Part shown: positions 51,689-62,330 of the stretch, piece by piece
Layout: every line of letters starts with the position of its first letter
How positions within the stretch are numbered: position 1 is the first letter of the stretch
NCBI RefSeq assembly: GCF_020510705.1
Contig: NZ_CP075184.1
Span: forward strand, 4,479,001 to 4,543,000
DNA from: Acidovorax radicis
Lineage (GTDB): Bacteria; Pseudomonadota; Gammaproteobacteria; Burkholderiales; Burkholderiaceae_C
Direction: 5' to 3'
DNA: 64,000 nt
Notes under the pieces: model-generated
Told to the model about the DNA's origin: nothing
Database searches by the model: none
The model's input: only the letters and a program-made list of their open reading frames with translations
Translations under genes and position numbers: made by a program

Positions 51689-52279
51689 ATGAAATTCTTG
51701 CAGCGATGCGCTGTGGTGCTGGGGGCTTTCTGGTGGGCGGCAAGCGCCACAGCGCAGCCCATCACCGTGGCCGACGTGAAGTATGCAGACACCACCACCG
51801 TGGCTGGCAGCACCTTGCAGCTCAACGGAGCGGGCGTGCGCTACAAGGCCGTTTTCAAGGTGTACACCGCCGGGCTGTACCTCGAAAAAAAGGCCCAGAC
51901 GACGCCCGAGGTCGCCGCACTGAAAGGCGCCAAGCGCTTGAGCATCACCATGCTGCGCGAAATCGACTCGACAGAACTGGGCAAGCTGTTTTCGCGTGGG
52001 ATGGAAGACAACATGGACAAGGCGGCGTTTTCCAAGCTCATACCCGGCGTGCTGCGCATGAGCCAGATCTTCTCGGAGCACAAGAAGCTGCAGGCGGGTG
52101 ACCAATTCATGATCGACTGGGTCCCAGGCACGGGCACCATCATTACCGTCAAGGGCCAAGCGCAGGGTGAGCCGTTCAAGGAGCCTGAGTTCTTCAACTC
52201 CCTCATGGGCATCTGGCTCGGAAACGCCCCCGCCGACTGGAAGCTCAAAGACGCGCTGCTGGGCAAGTCAGCCAGTTGA
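51689..52279 (+). CDS. exported chalcone-isomerase-like domain protein
   Basis: 196 residues. A signal peptide ends near residue 22 (SATAQ|PITV). The body matches the bacterial chalcone-isomerase-like domain: LNGAGVRYKAVFKVYTAGLY, then FKEPEFFNSLMGIWLGNAPAD. Bacterial members are periplasmic and may bind fatty acids; no flavonoid role is implied. AGGAG precedes the ATG, and an inverted repeat GAACG-AC-CGTTC (51660-51671) is upstream. The stop codon lies inside a 34-bp perfect palindrome. Confidence 0.8.
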   Translation: MKFLQRCAVVLGAFWWAASATAQPITVADVKYADTTTVAGSTLQLNGAGVRYKAVFKVYTAGLYLEKKAQTTPEVAALKGAKRLSITMLREIDSTELGKLFSRGMEDNMDKAAFSKLIPGVLRMSQIFSEHKKLQAGDQFMIDWVPGTGTIITVKGQAQGEPFKEPEFFNSLMGIWLGNAPADWKLKDALLGKSAS

Positions 52280-52304
52280 ACCGCCCCGGGGCGGTTCAAC
52301 TGGC
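52271..52304. repeat. 34-bp perfect palindrome spanning a stop codon
   Basis: GCCAGTTGAACCGCCCC (52271-52287) and its exact reverse complement (52288-52304), with no loop. The TGA of the chalcone-isomerase-like gene is at 52277-52279 in the left arm. The right arm continues into an R1-like start (ACTGGCGCGGAGCCAGG). There is no T-run. It probably acts as a transcript end or mRNA-stabilising hairpin. Confidence 0.85.
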
Positions 52305-52555
52305 GCGGAGCCAGGGGCAAGCCCCCACGCAACCACCACCTGCTTTGTCCCACGCCCGACAGTGGCCAGCCACGGCGGAACGTACCCAACAACACGTCCT
52401 TGAATGTTTGAGCAGCCCCGCCAATCAAGGCATACCCCGGCCCACGTTCGCGGCGCGGCCTGCCTGAGCCTCTTGCCCGCCACCGGCATTTGCGAGCGGG
52501 CTGCCTGCAACGCAATGCCCTTTTGTTCTCGACACCTTCTGCGCCCGAATTCACC

Positions 52556-54217
52556 ATGAAACTCAGCAACCTCTCCGTCGGCACGCGCCTGGGCTCGTCC
52601 TTTGGCGTCATTCTCGTCATCACCGCATTGATTGCAGCCACGGGCATGTGGCGCATCGCCAGTTTGCAGGACGCCAGCGAGCGTGTCGCCACCCAGGAAA
52701 TTGAGCAGCAAACGCTGGTGGAAGACTGGGCGTCGGACATCCGCCTGAACTGGGTGCGCACCGAAGCTTTCCTCAAAGCCATTGACCTGGGCTACATGGA
52801 AAAACTCACGGCGGACACCCAGGCCACCGCAGCGGGCATGGATGCCAAGGTCAAGCGCATCGACGCCCTGGTGCAAGGCGAACAGGCCCGGGGGCTGCTG
52901 ACCCAGATTGCCGCAGCGCGCGCCGCCTACAGCAACAAGCTCAACGACATCCGGGAGCTGCACCGCGGCGGCGAACCCAATGTGCCCACCATGGTGGATA
53001 AAGACCTGCGCCCACTGGCCGACAACTACCTCCAGTCACTGGATGGTCTGCGCAAAGCCATGTCCACCCAACTGGCCGCAAGCCAGGCCGATACATCCAC
53101 CCTGGCCCGGGCCAGCCAGGTCTTGCTGGGCGTCGCCACTCTGGTGGCGGTGGCGCTGGGCGCGCTGCTGGCCCTGACTGTGACGCGCTCGATCGTGCGC
53201 CCGGTGCAGCGCGGCAAGCTGGCCGCAGAAAGCATTGCCGACGGCGACCTGACCCACCCCATCGAAACCACGGGCAGCGACGAAACCGGGCAACTGCTGC
53301 AGGCGCTGGCCACCATGCAATCGCGGCTGTCCACCATCGTGGGCAATGTGCGCCACAACGCAGAAGGCGTGTCCACTGCCAGCGTCGAGATTGCGACAGG
53401 CAACAACGACCTGTCCGCCCGCACCGAACAACAGGCCTCGGCGCTGCAGCAAACGGCGGCTTCGATGGAGCAACTGGGCTCGACCGTGCGCCAGAACGCC
53501 GACAACGCGCGCCAGGCCAACCAGCTGGCCATGAGCGCGTCCACGGTCGCGCAGCAAGGCGGCGACGTGGTGGCCGAAGTGGTGGACACCATGAAAGGCA
53601 TCAACGACAGCAGCCGCAAGATCGCCGACATCATCAGCGTGATCGACGGCATCGCCTTCCAGACCAACATCCTCGCCCTCAATGCCGCCGTAGAGGCCGC
53701 CCGTGCTGGCGAGCAGGGTCGCGGATTTGCGGTGGTGGCTGGCGAGGTGCGCAGCCTGGCGCAGCGCAGCGCAGAGGCCGCCAAAGAGATCAAGGGTCTG
53801 ATCGGCACCAGCGTGGAACGTGTGGAAAGGGGCACAGCGCTGGTAGACAAAGCCGGAGCCACAATGACCGAGGTGGTGGGAGCCATCCGCCGTGTGACGG
53901 ACATCATGGGCGAGATCAGCGCGGCCAGCAGCGAACAAAGCCAGGGCGTCGCCCAGGTGGGCGATGCCATCTCGCAGATGGACCAGACCACCCAGCAAAA
54001 CGCGGCCCTGGTGGAGCAAAGCGCGGCCGCCGCAGACAGCCTGAAGACACAGGCCGGTCAGTTGGTGGATGCGGTGGCCGTGTTCCGCCTGTCGGAAAGC
54101 GCTGTGACGGCGGTGATGGCAACGAACAGCCCAGCGCCCACCACCGCTCGCTCGCACCCCGCCCCCGCTGCGCGCCTGGGCTACCCCCAGGGCTCGCCAC
54201 GCCAACTGACGGTCTGA
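52556..54217 (+). CDS. methyl-accepting chemotaxis protein
   Basis: 553 residues from the ATG at 52556 ([20 protein letters not shown]). Membrane segment 1 is about 11-31; a periplasmic four-helix-bundle sensor domain follows, then membrane segment 2 (about 190-210), a HAMP domain ([20 protein letters not shown]) and the long cytoplasmic coiled hairpin. The signalling tip ([20 protein letters not shown]) is intact, with methylation regions on both sides. It lacks a C-terminal NWETF-like tether for CheR. The ligand is unknown. Confidence 0.93.
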   Translation: MKLSNLSVGTRLGSSFGVILVITALIAATGMWRIASLQDASERVATQEIEQQTLVEDWASDIRLNWVRTEAFLKAIDLGYMEKLTADTQATAAGMDAKVKRIDALVQGEQARGLLTQIAAARAAYSNKLNDIRELHRGGEPNVPTMVDKDLRPLADNYLQSLDGLRKAMSTQLAASQADTSTLARASQVLLGVATLVAVALGALLALTVTRSIVRPVQRGKLAAESIADGDLTHPIETTGSDETGQLLQALATMQSRLSTIVGNVRHNAEGVSTASVEIATGNNDLSARTEQQASALQQTAASMEQLGSTVRQNADNARQANQLAMSASTVAQQGGDVVAEVVDTMKGINDSSRKIADIISVIDGIAFQTNILALNAAVEAARAGEQGRGFAVVAGEVRSLAQRSAEAAKEIKGLIGTSVERVERGTALVDKAGATMTEVVGAIRRVTDIMGEISAASSEQSQGVAQVGDAISQMDQTTQQNAALVEQSAAAADSLKTQAGQLVDAVAVFRLSESAVTAVMATNSPAPTTARSHPAPAARLGYPQGSPRQLTV

Positions 54218-54251
54218 CGAAAACGCCCTGGCAGTCCCCCAAGCACGAGCG

Positions 54252-54968
54252 TCAGGAGGAAACCCGGGCCAACTGTACGAACGAGTCGACAAACCCGTCC
54301 GCGTCCACCTTGCGTGCAGGCTGTCCATGGTTGTAGCCATAGGTGACCAGCACCACAGGGCAACCCGCCGCACGGGCGGCCTGTGCGTCGTTGCTCGAAT
54401 CCCCCAGCATGAGCGTTCGCCCAGGGGCGGTGCCCAGCGCCTCGCAGGTCTTGAGGAGGGGCAGCGGGTCTGGCTTTTTGCGCTCAAAGCTATCGCCGCC
54501 AAACACCTTCTCAAAGCAGCTTGCCAACCCTTTGGAGGTCAGGAGAGGCACCGCAAAATCCGTGGGCTTGTTGGTCAGGCACGCCAGGCGCAAACCCGCC
54601 GCACGCATAGCCCTGAGCCCCTCTGGCACACCGGCATACACCTGCGCATATTGGCCATTGATGTCCAGATAGTGGCGCTGGTAGCTGGCCCACGCAGAGG
54701 GGTAAAGTGCTTCTGTTTTTATAGCTGATTCCGCACTATCCACGGGCGAAAGCACGTGTTTTAGCACTGAGCGCAACAAATGCTCCGAGCCTTTACCCAC
54801 CATGTGCTCAATGTCTTGCACGCCAATGGCGGGCAGCCCCAGTTCACGCAGCATGCGGTTGAGCGCTTCGTTGAAATCGCCCATGGTGTCCACCATGGTG
54901 CCATCCAGATCCACGATCACAGCATCCACACGGGACAGCAGGGCAGACAGGGCGGCGACATCGGTCAT
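54252..54968 (-). CDS. gph: phosphoglycolate phosphatase
   Basis: 238 residues from the ATG at 54966-54968 (MTDVAALSALLSRVDAVIVD). HAD-family phosphatase: nucleophile Asp20 and Asp22 in VDLDGTMVDT, a helical cap domain, LTNKPTDFAVPLL (motif II), KKPDPLPLL (Lys) and MLGDSSNDAQAARAAG (motif IV). It removes 2-phosphoglycolate from DNA repair or oxygenation. The cap holds an extra stretch SPVDSAESAIKTEALYP that may come from a short insertion. It stands convergent to the chemoreceptor gene. Confidence 0.9.
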   Translation of the reverse strand: MTDVAALSALLSRVDAVIVDLDGTMVDTMGDFNEALNRMLRELGLPAIGVQDIEHMVGKGSEHLLRSVLKHVLSPVDSAESAIKTEALYPSAWASYQRHYLDINGQYAQVYAGVPEGLRAMRAAGLRLACLTNKPTDFAVPLLTSKGLASCFEKVFGGDSFERKKPDPLPLLKTCEALGTAPGRTLMLGDSSNDAQAARAAGCPVVLVTYGYNHGQPARKVDADGFVDSFVQLARVSS

Positions 54969-55068
54969 GGGCAAGGGGGCAGAAAAGACAAGGAGGGCGC
55001 CAAGTTTACGAAATGGCCCACCGCCCCTTGCCTGACCTATTGCCATCAGGCCCCGCCCAAGGACCGGC

Positions 55069-56598
55069 TCAGCGCAGGCTCAAGGTCTGTTGTTTCCACG
55101 CGGGGTCTTGCCAGCGCTGGAACAAGGGCAAGGCCGATACATCACCCGTCACCCGCTCTGTGGCGAGGCCGTCCAGCCGCACCACCTCAAAGCTCTTGCG
55201 ATAGCGGCCCTGGCCCCGCGCTTCGCGGGCCACCAGCATCTGCCGCCCACCGGGCACCCAGCCCGCCCATTCGGCCACGCCGGTTTCGGGGGTGGTGGCG
55301 GCAGGCGGCAGCACATCGGCCAGCCAGCCACCTTCCGTTTTGCGCAGCACCCACAGCTCGCGCCAGCCTTCCATAGGCTGCACCGCCAGTGCCACGGCCG
55401 TGCCTTCGCGGTTGGTGCTGGCCGATGCAACCCACACCACGCCGTAGGTGCAGCGGCGCAGCAGCGGGGCCTTGGCGCTGTGCTGCGCATCCACCAGCAG
55501 CACGCAGGTTTCGCCGGGGGCGCCGGGTTCGGTCAGCAGTGTGGGGCGGGTGCCCACAGCCGCCACGGGGGTCGCAGCAGGCACAAGGGCCCAACGCACG
55601 GCACTCACGCGCATGGCGGCGTCGTTGTAAGCGCTCTGGTCTTCGTCAGGCAGCTCGGCCTTGCTCACGCCGCTGAGTTCTGTCAATGCCCGAGCAGCAG
55701 CAGCGGCCACTGCCGGGTCGGCCGCGTTCTTGCGCGCCTGCTGAAACGCCGTGGCGCCCCACACGCTGGCGCGGCGGATTTGCACGCGGTTGCGCAGGTA
55801 GCCGGGCAGACTGGCCACATCCACGCGCTCCAGCACCTCAGCCTGCCAAGTGACGACCTTGGCACGCTCGTGCGCGGGCAGGTCGGGGTTGATGCATTCG
55901 GGGCGGGTCAGCGCCAGGGCGGCGCGGGCGCGCTGCTCGGCATCGGCCACGGGCATGGCCAGCAGGCGGCGAAAGGCCTCGCCCTCGTAGCAGACCTGCA
56001 TGCGGCCTTCCACCTCGTAGGTGGCAAAGCGCACGCCGTAGCCATTGGCCACATCTAGGTGGGCTGAAAGTGTGGCGCCCGAGGCTTTGCCCGGCACGGC
56101 CACCGAGGCGCGGCGCGCCAGGCGGTCGGCAAAGGTGCCCAGGGCATCGAAGGCCTGCGCGCCCTCCACCCCCGCCAGGGCCTTGGCGGGTGCAGCTTGC
56201 AGGTAGGCGGCGGTGAGGCCAATGCCCAGCGCTTCGGCGCCCGGGGTGTCCTGCACAAATCGCATCACGGCCAGCAGCGCGGGGCCTTCGGCCTCAGTCA
56301 GGGCCACGCGGCGCACATCACTGGCGCGGATGAAACCACCGCGCTCACGTTTGTGGTCCCACACCTGCAAATAGTCGAGGCGTTCGCCACGCACTTCGAG
56401 CACTTCGCCCTGCCACAGGCTGGCCTGCTGCTGGGCACCGTCACGGGGTGCAGCGCGCAGGCTGGCCTGGTCTTGCACCACGATGGCGCTACCCTGGGCG
56501 CCCCCAGACGAAGGCAGGGGCGCGGCTTCGGTCGCCACGGTCACGGCGGCACTGGCCACGGCCGCGAGCAAAGTTGCAAGGGTGGCGTTCATGTTCAT
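55069..56598 (-). CDS. exported SH3-like domain protein of unknown function
   Basis: 509 residues. A signal peptide covers about 1-26. Residues ~38-95 look like a bacterial SH3 domain ([20 protein letters not shown] ... [20 protein letters not shown]); a helical middle part and a beta-rich C-terminal part ([27 protein letters not shown]) are unassigned. The predicted location is the periplasm. Its start overlaps the stop of the SPFH gene by 4 bp, so the two are made together. The function is not known. Confidence 0.7.
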   Translation of the reverse strand: MNMNATLATLLAAVASAAVTVATEAAPLPSSGGAQGSAIVVQDQASLRAAPRDGAQQQASLWQGEVLEVRGERLDYLQVWDHKRERGGFIRASDVRRVALTEAEGPALLAVMRFVQDTPGAEALGIGLTAAYLQAAPAKALAGVEGAQAFDALGTFADRLARRASVAVPGKASGATLSAHLDVANGYGVRFATYEVEGRMQVCYEGEAFRRLLAMPVADAEQRARAALALTRPECINPDLPAHERAKVVTWQAEVLERVDVASLPGYLRNRVQIRRASVWGATAFQQARKNAADPAVAAAAARALTELSGVSKAELPDEDQSAYNDAAMRVSAVRWALVPAATPVAAVGTRPTLLTEPGAPGETCVLLVDAQHSAKAPLLRRCTYGVVWVASASTNREGTAVALAVQPMEGWRELWVLRKTEGGWLADVLPPAATTPETGVAEWAGWVPGGRQMLVAREARGQGRYRKSFEVVRLDGLATERVTGDVSALPLFQRWQDPAWKQQTLSLR

Positions 56599-57929
56599 TG
56601 CTCCACGGCGTGGGTGGTGGTGGCGTCGTCGGCCGCGGCAGCAGCCTGCGCCGCGCCGGCCTGGGCAGTGCGGTTGCCGCCGAGCAGCGCCGCACCGATG
56701 AAGTCACCGTTGGTGGGCGGGGGCGCGATGATGACCTGGATCTTGTCCGAGAGCTTGTCGGCCAGCGTCTTCTGGATGAGCAGCGGGTGCTTGGTCACCA
56801 GCGCGCCTTCGCGTGCCATTTGCTCTGCGTTCACCTTGCCAATGCGGTCCATGCGGTAGGCCTCGGCTTCGGCCAGCTTCTGGCGGGCGTCGGCCTCGCC
56901 GTTGGCTTCGATACGGCGGGCCTGGGCGTTGCCCTCGGCGGCTTTGACGCGGGCCACGCGCTCGGCTTCGGCCTCCAACTGGCGCTGCTCGATCTGGCGC
57001 TGCTTGAAGGGCAGCACATGCTTCATGGCCTCTTCCTGCGCCTTGGCGGCAATGATTTGTTCACGGGCTGCGGCTTCGGCGGCCACTTCGCGGCGTACCT
57101 TGTCTGCGCTGGCGTCGAGCTCGGTTTCCTTCACACGCTTGTCCTTCAGCTCCAGCGTGTAGCGCATTTTTTCGGACGCCAGTTCTTCGGCTAGCAGGCT
57201 GTCCATGCCCCGGCGGTATTCAGCGGGCAGGTCCACTTTGCCGATCTGCAGGCTGCGCAACGTCACGCCATCGGCGGCCAAGCGGGCGCGCAATTCGGTC
57301 TCGATGATCTGCGCAATCTCGGCGCGCTTGGACGAGAAGATTTCACGCACCGTATAGCGGGCAAACACCTTGTAGACCAGGCCTTGCACGGCGGGCTCGA
57401 CGATGTCTGCACCCACGTTGTCGGGCAGATTGCCAGCCTTCACAGCGGGCGATGCGGGGTCCAGCGCGTAGCGCACGCTCAGGTCCAGCCCCAGCGAAAG
57501 GCCTTCCACCGACTGCAGCGGCGCGCTGCCCGTGGCCTGGCGCATGGCTTCGGGGCGGTAGCTCTGGTCGCGCAGCGAGAACACCCGCACCGTGTGCAGG
57601 CCGGGCACCACCCACACGCTGCCATCGCGCCACAGGCTCACGGCGCCGGTGAACTGGTTCAGGCGCACGCCCAGGTCGCCTTGCGCCAGATGTTGCACCG
57701 GAGGGTTGCGGTACACCATCAGGCCCGCAGCGGTTACCACGGCGCCAGCAGCCAGCCAGCGCACGGTGCGAGCGGTGGGCAGCAGGTAGGCCCAGTTCAG
57801 GCGGAAGGCATCGGCATCAACGGGGCCTTGCGCTTCGGCGGCCAGCACGGGTTCCGTGCCTGCTTCAGGCAACGGGGTAGAGCGACGATCCTTCAGGGTC
57901 TGCACGATGCGGTTCCAGGTGGCTTTCAT
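56595..57929 (-). CDS. SPFH/band 7-family membrane protein
   Basis: 444 residues. A single membrane segment (57-74) is preceded by a cytosolic tail and followed by an SPFH domain (about 80-260, with [19 protein letters not shown] and [20 protein letters not shown]). An Ala/Glu-rich coiled coil (260-390) and an Ala/Gln-rich tail follow. Members oligomerise at the membrane and modulate proteases or lipid domains. It is the first gene of a two-gene operon with the SH3-like protein and is divergent from a two-component system 231 bp away. Confidence 0.85.
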   Translation of the reverse strand: MKATWNRIVQTLKDRRSTPLPEAGTEPVLAAEAQGPVDADAFRLNWAYLLPTARTVRWLAAGAVVTAAGLMVYRNPPVQHLAQGDLGVRLNQFTGAVSLWRDGSVWVVPGLHTVRVFSLRDQSYRPEAMRQATGSAPLQSVEGLSLGLDLSVRYALDPASPAVKAGNLPDNVGADIVEPAVQGLVYKVFARYTVREIFSSKRAEIAQIIETELRARLAADGVTLRSLQIGKVDLPAEYRRGMDSLLAEELASEKMRYTLELKDKRVKETELDASADKVRREVAAEAAAREQIIAAKAQEEAMKHVLPFKQRQIEQRQLEAEAERVARVKAAEGNAQARRIEANGEADARQKLAEAEAYRMDRIGKVNAEQMAREGALVTKHPLLIQKTLADKLSDKIQVIIAPPPTNGDFIGAALLGGNRTAQAGAAQAAAAADDATTTHAVEQ

Positions 57930-58160
57930 GGCGTTTCTCTCTCGGGTGGGTTCGGTGTTGTTGTCGGTGTCTGAGCCGCCGCCGTGGCCGACTCATTGAA
58001 GACCGATTGTTCGGATCCACCCCGGAAGCAACAATGCAGCGCAGCCCCCAATGCGCTCACACCGCCCGCACGAACCTTCCGGCCCCGGAAGAAAAACTCA
58101 CACCGCCCAGGGTGGGGCACCGGGATAATCCGCCCACCCCTCTACTGCCCCGCCCTGCCC

Positions 58161-58859
58161 ATGACCCGCATTGCCGTGATCGAAGACGACCTGCCCACCA
58201 GCAACCAATTGGCGGGGTGGATACGCAGTGCGAAGAGCGGCATCGTCATCGACCAGTGGTTCACCCGCGACGAGGCCGAGGCCGCACTGGCCCGCGAGCA
58301 CTACGACGCCGTGGTGCTCGACATCGAGCTGGGCCGCGAGCGCCACGCGGGCGTGGCCCTCATCAACGCCATCAACAAGCTGCGCCAGGGCACGCCCGTG
58401 CTGGTGGTGTCGGCCATGCCTGCGGCCATCTACCGCAGCATCATGAAGGCGCTCGATGCGTGGGACTATCTGCAGAAAACCACGTTTGAAGAGGCCGATT
58501 TCATCGAGACCTTTCTCGACATCCTGCGCACCACGCAGGCACAGGCCCCGGCCAGCGCAGCCCCCGCCCCCGTGGGCGATGCGCTGGTGCTGGACCCGCT
58601 GTGGCAGCGCACCCCCACCTGGCGCGGCGAGCGCATCAACCTGCCGCTCACGGCCCAGCGCATCCTGGCCACGCTGCACCAGCGCAGCGGCGAAGTGGTG
58701 TCGTATGACGAACTGTTCGAGGTGGTGAAAAGCGGCCGCAACCGCGACAACGTGCGCAAGCATGTGAGCACCATCCGCGAGGCGCTGCGTGAAGTCGATC
58801 CTGGATTTGAGGGAATAGAAAACGTGCCCATGCGAGGCTTCCGCTGGGTCGGCAAATGA
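58161..58859 (+). CDS. response regulator with winged-helix output domain
   Basis: 232 residues from the ATG at 58161 (MTRIAVIEDDLPTSNQ). The receiver has the acidic pair (EDD), phosphoacceptor Asp54 (AVVLDIELG) and a switch Ser (VVSAMP). A linker leads to a C-terminal winged helix of the OmpR type (LPLTAQRILATLHQRSGEVV ... NVRKHVSTIREAL). The stop overlaps the kinase start by 4 bp. The divergent SPFH operon is its most obvious target; that is inference. Confidence 0.88.
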   Translation: MTRIAVIEDDLPTSNQLAGWIRSAKSGIVIDQWFTRDEAEAALAREHYDAVVLDIELGRERHAGVALINAINKLRQGTPVLVVSAMPAAIYRSIMKALDAWDYLQKTTFEEADFIETFLDILRTTQAQAPASAAPAPVGDALVLDPLWQRTPTWRGERINLPLTAQRILATLHQRSGEVVSYDELFEVVKSGRNRDNVRKHVSTIREALREVDPGFEGIENVPMRGFRWVGK

Positions 58860-61027
58860 AGCGCCTGTTACGCCCAGCACTCGACATACCCCGCCTGGGC
58901 TTGCCCGCGTTCCGCCTGCGCATTCTGGTGCGCAGTGTTTTCGTACTGCTGGCCCTGGCCACGGTGGCACTGAGCGTGGTGGTGCTCAAGGACGAGAAAG
59001 AGCGCGCCTGGCAAGCCTACCAGCATGGGTTTGTGCGCAGCCAGGCGGAAGTCATGGCACGGTTGCGCCACCCCTCGGGCCAGTTGGCGCTGCTCAATGC
59101 CGGCCACCTGGGCCAGGGCGTGACGCCGCTGGCACCGCTGCTGCTGCCCTACGCGGCCATCGACTTTGACGACCCCCAAAAATCGCAGCAGGCCGTGGAG
59201 ATGGCGGGCTGCTCGGTGCAGTACCCCGATGGTGCCTCGGTGTGCGCCGCGATTGGCAACAACCCCTATGCGGGCGGCTTCATCTATCTGGTGGGCAGTT
59301 TTTACGCAGGCGAGCTGATACCCCGCGAGCGCGGCGCCTTGGTGCCCGCCGAAGCACACCGTGCGCGCATCAGCCTGGACATGCGTGGCGCCACCTACCG
59401 CTGGATTGCGCCGTACGAGGCCATGCCGCCGCAAGGCAGCGCGGCCGTGCGCGGGCGGCTCACAGGGTTTGTGGACAACGGCACACCGCAGCTCGACGCC
59501 CGCGCGCGGCCGGTGCGCGACTTTCGCGGCTGGCTGTGGCAAAACGGCCAGTGCCGTGACCTACCACCCCCATCGGCCAGCGCACCAGCTGGCGAGGGCA
59601 CCACCCCTGACTGCCTGCGCCGCACCCACTATTCCATCCGCCTGCCCGTCGAGCTGTTCCGCGAAGCCCTGTTCCGCAAAGACGAGCGCCTGGTCTGGCC
59701 GCCGGAGGACTTGGGACAGATGCGCGTGCGGGTGGAAATGCTGGCACCCGGCGAAGACACCAAGCCCCTGTTCGACAGTAACGCCCCCGGTGCGCAGCTG
59801 GCCGCATCGTTGAACGACCTCTCGCGCAGCCTGCTGCCGGGCGAACGTGTGCAGATCCGCAAGCTGGGCAGCGACGAGGCCAGCGCCATCACCCTCAAGG
59901 GGCTGGACGTGCAGGCCGAGCCATCAGCCCCCTGGCTGCTGCGCCTGATCCGCTGGCTGCCGCTGGAGGCTGCGGGTGTAGGCCCGGCAGCGGCCACGCC
60001 CGCCGCGCCCACGGCCCTGGACATTCTGGACACGCCCACCGGCAACTATGTGGTCAACTTCACCGGCCACCTGCGCGGCGTGGAGCAAAGCCTGGCCGCC
60101 GTGGCCACGCGCCTGTCGTGGTACCTGGGCGCGATGCTGGCCGCCATCGCACTGGCCTGGCTGGTGGTGGAGGTAGGCCTGATCCGCCGCGTGACGGCCC
60201 TCACCCGCCGCGCCGCCGCCGTGTCGTACAACGTGCAGCCCGGCCACACCGGGCCCCGGCTGGGCGACCTGGACGTGTCGGACCTGCGCGGCTCGGACGA
60301 GCTGGGTATTCTGGCCGGGGGCCTGGCCGACCTGCTGCAGCGCGTGAAGGACGACCTGCAGCGCGAGCAACTGCGCGCCCAGCAGGAGCGCGACATGTGG
60401 CACGCCGTGGGGCACGAGATCATGTCGCCCCTGCAATCGCTGATGGCGCTGAACGGCCCGGAAGACCCCGGCCACCGCTATGTGCAGCGCATGCAACAGG
60501 CCATCCATGTGCTGTACGGCACGGCATCACCCGCCGAGGCGCTGCAGGCCGCCGATGTGCCCGAGGGTCGCCTGGACCTGGATGCCTTCTTGCGCAACGT
60601 GGCGGACAACGCGCACTTTGCGGGCATTCTGGATGTGGTGTACGACCTGGGCCCAGGCCACCCTGGCCCGGTCATCGTGCGGGCCGACGAGTTTGCACTC
60701 GAAGACGTGGTGACCCACATCCTGCGCAATGCCGACCGCTACCGCCCCACCGGCAGCGCCATCACGCTCACGCTAATGGCATCGGAATCCACGGCCAGCG
60801 CCACGTTGCACAACCAGGGCTCCACCATTGCCGACGACCTGCTGGAGCGGATTTTTGAGCTGGGCGTTTCCGACCCCGCCAGCCCTACCCCACTCGGCGA
60901 GGGTGAGCACCGGGGCCAGGGGCTGTTTGTGGCCAAAACCTACATGGCCAAGATGGGCGGCACCATCAATGCGCGCAATACGTCCGATGGCGTGGCCTTC
61001 GTCCTGACCTTTCAGCGGCTGGGCTGA
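58856..61027 (+). CDS. sensor histidine kinase with a large unrecognised periplasmic domain
   Basis: 723 residues. Membrane segments at about 22-44 and 421-443 enclose about 375 residues of periplasmic domain that I cannot assign; it contains several Cys and a Pro/Ala-rich stretch. A HAMP-like linker and a coiled stretch follow, then the phosphoacceptor His520 in WHAVGHEIMSPLQSLMAL, an N-box (HILRNADRY) and GEHRGQGLFVAKTYMAKMGG. It partners with the overlapping response regulator. The stimulus is unknown, but the neighbours suggest the cell envelope. Confidence 0.82.
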   Translation: MKRLLRPALDIPRLGLPAFRLRILVRSVFVLLALATVALSVVVLKDEKERAWQAYQHGFVRSQAEVMARLRHPSGQLALLNAGHLGQGVTPLAPLLLPYAAIDFDDPQKSQQAVEMAGCSVQYPDGASVCAAIGNNPYAGGFIYLVGSFYAGELIPRERGALVPAEAHRARISLDMRGATYRWIAPYEAMPPQGSAAVRGRLTGFVDNGTPQLDARARPVRDFRGWLWQNGQCRDLPPPSASAPAGEGTTPDCLRRTHYSIRLPVELFREALFRKDERLVWPPEDLGQMRVRVEMLAPGEDTKPLFDSNAPGAQLAASLNDLSRSLLPGERVQIRKLGSDEASAITLKGLDVQAEPSAPWLLRLIRWLPLEAAGVGPAAATPAAPTALDILDTPTGNYVVNFTGHLRGVEQSLAAVATRLSWYLGAMLAAIALAWLVVEVGLIRRVTALTRRAAAVSYNVQPGHTGPRLGDLDVSDLRGSDELGILAGGLADLLQRVKDDLQREQLRAQQERDMWHAVGHEIMSPLQSLMALNGPEDPGHRYVQRMQQAIHVLYGTASPAEALQAADVPEGRLDLDAFLRNVADNAHFAGILDVVYDLGPGHPGPVIVRADEFALEDVVTHILRNADRYRPTGSAITLTLMASESTASATLHNQGSTIADDLLERIFELGVSDPASPTPLGEGEHRGQGLFVAKTYMAKMGGTINARNTSDGVAFVLTFQRLG

Positions 61028-61155
61028 CCCAGCCCAAGACGCGCAACCCGAGCACGGGCAAGGGCGGCACTGTCCGACAGGGGCACATCGTCACGGGGCC
61101 TACCCTGCTGGCATAGGTTCAGACCTTCGTCTGCCATTGCCTCAGGAGCCCTTTC

Positions 61156-61548
61156 ATGAAACGCCTTTCCTTTACCACGCCCGTCTTCACCGCTGCCTTG
61201 CTGCTGGCCTGCGCGGGTGCCTCCGCACAAACGCCGCCACAGGACGCACGGGCACGCTATGAGCAGGAGCGGGAAAAGTGCATGACCAACAACACCCAGG
61301 GCAGCCTGTCCACCTGCCTGCGCGAAGCCAACAACGCACTGGATGCTTCGCGCAAGGGTGATCTGAGCAACCCAGGTGCCGCCGCCACCGACAACGCCAC
61401 CCAGCGTTGCGCAGCGTTCCAGACGGCAGCCGACCAGGCGGATTGTTTGCGCCGCGTGCAAAGCAGCCCGGCGAGTGGCTCGGTCTCCGGCGGCGGCGTG
61501 CTGCGCGAATCGACCACGACCACCATCACCGTGCCTGCGCAGCAGTAA
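61156..61548 (+). CDS. small exported protein of unknown function
   Basis: 130 residues. A signal peptide ends near residue 25 (GASAQ|TPPQ). The mature part has four Cys (KCMTN, STCLRE, QRCAAF, ADCLRR), spaced so that two disulfides are possible, and a Ser/Thr/Gly-rich tail. It follows the kinase gene by 128 bp on the same strand and could be a target or partner of that system. No family is recognised. Confidence 0.65.
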   Translation: MKRLSFTTPVFTAALLLACAGASAQTPPQDARARYEQEREKCMTNNTQGSLSTCLREANNALDASRKGDLSNPGAAATDNATQRCAAFQTAADQADCLRRVQSSPASGSVSGGGVLRESTTTTITVPAQQ

Positions 61549-61560
61549 TCTGAACTCCGA

Positions 61561-62241
61561 TCAGCCCAGGGCCACGCGCATCGCGTCGATCACACCCCGG
61601 TAGTCCGGTTTGCCAAAGATGGCACTGCCCGCCACAAAGGTGTCAGCGCCTGCATCGGCCACGCGGCGGATGTTGTCGGTCTTGATGCCGCCATCGACTT
61701 CCAGGCGGATGTCCTTGCCCGATGCGTCGATGCGCTTGCGCACGGCCTCGACCTTGCGCAGGGCCGAGTCAATGAAGCTCTGGCCGCCAAAGCCGGGGTT
61801 CACGCTCATGATGAGGATGAGGTCGATGTCGTCGATCACCCAGTCCAGCACATCGAGCGGCTCGGCCGGATTGAACACCAGGCCGGGCTTGACGCCCTTG
61901 GACCGGATGGCCTGGATGCTGCGGTGCACATGGCCCGAGGCGTCGGGGTGAAAGCTGATGTAGTCCGCACCCGCGTCGGCAAAGGCAGCGGCCAGGGCGT
62001 CCACAGGCTGGATCATCAAATGCACGTCGATCGGCACAGCCACGCCCGCAGGCGTCTTGGCATGGGGCTTCAAGGCCTGGCACACCATGGGGCCGAAAGT
62101 GAGGTTGGGCACGTAATGGTTGTCCATCACGTCAAAGTGGATCCAGTCTGCGCCAGCGGCAATGACATTTCGCACTTCTTCGCCCAGGCGGGAAAAGTCG
62201 GCGGAGAGGATGGAGGGGGCGATTTGGAATGTGCGGCTCAT
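61561..62241 (-). CDS. rpe: ribulose-phosphate 3-epimerase
   Basis: 226 residues from the ATG at 62239-62241 ([20 protein letters not shown]). Interconverts ribulose 5-phosphate and xylulose 5-phosphate in the pentose phosphate pathway. TIM barrel with metal and catalytic residues in [40 protein letters not shown] and LEVDGGIK. It is convergent with the small exported protein gene and divergent from apaG. Confidence 0.96.
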   Translation of the reverse strand: MSRTFQIAPSILSADFSRLGEEVRNVIAAGADWIHFDVMDNHYVPNLTFGPMVCQALKPHAKTPAGVAVPIDVHLMIQPVDALAAAFADAGADYISFHPDASGHVHRSIQAIRSKGVKPGLVFNPAEPLDVLDWVIDDIDLILIMSVNPGFGGQSFIDSALRKVEAVRKRIDASGKDIRLEVDGGIKTDNIRRVADAGADTFVAGSAIFGKPDYRGVIDAMRVALG

Positions 62242-62330
62242 CCCCCGATTGTCGCAAAGCGCAGGACCACTGGGGTTTTTGACGCCTGGAAGTTGCACGC
62301 GCACAGGGCGGCACGGTTACCATGCGGCCC

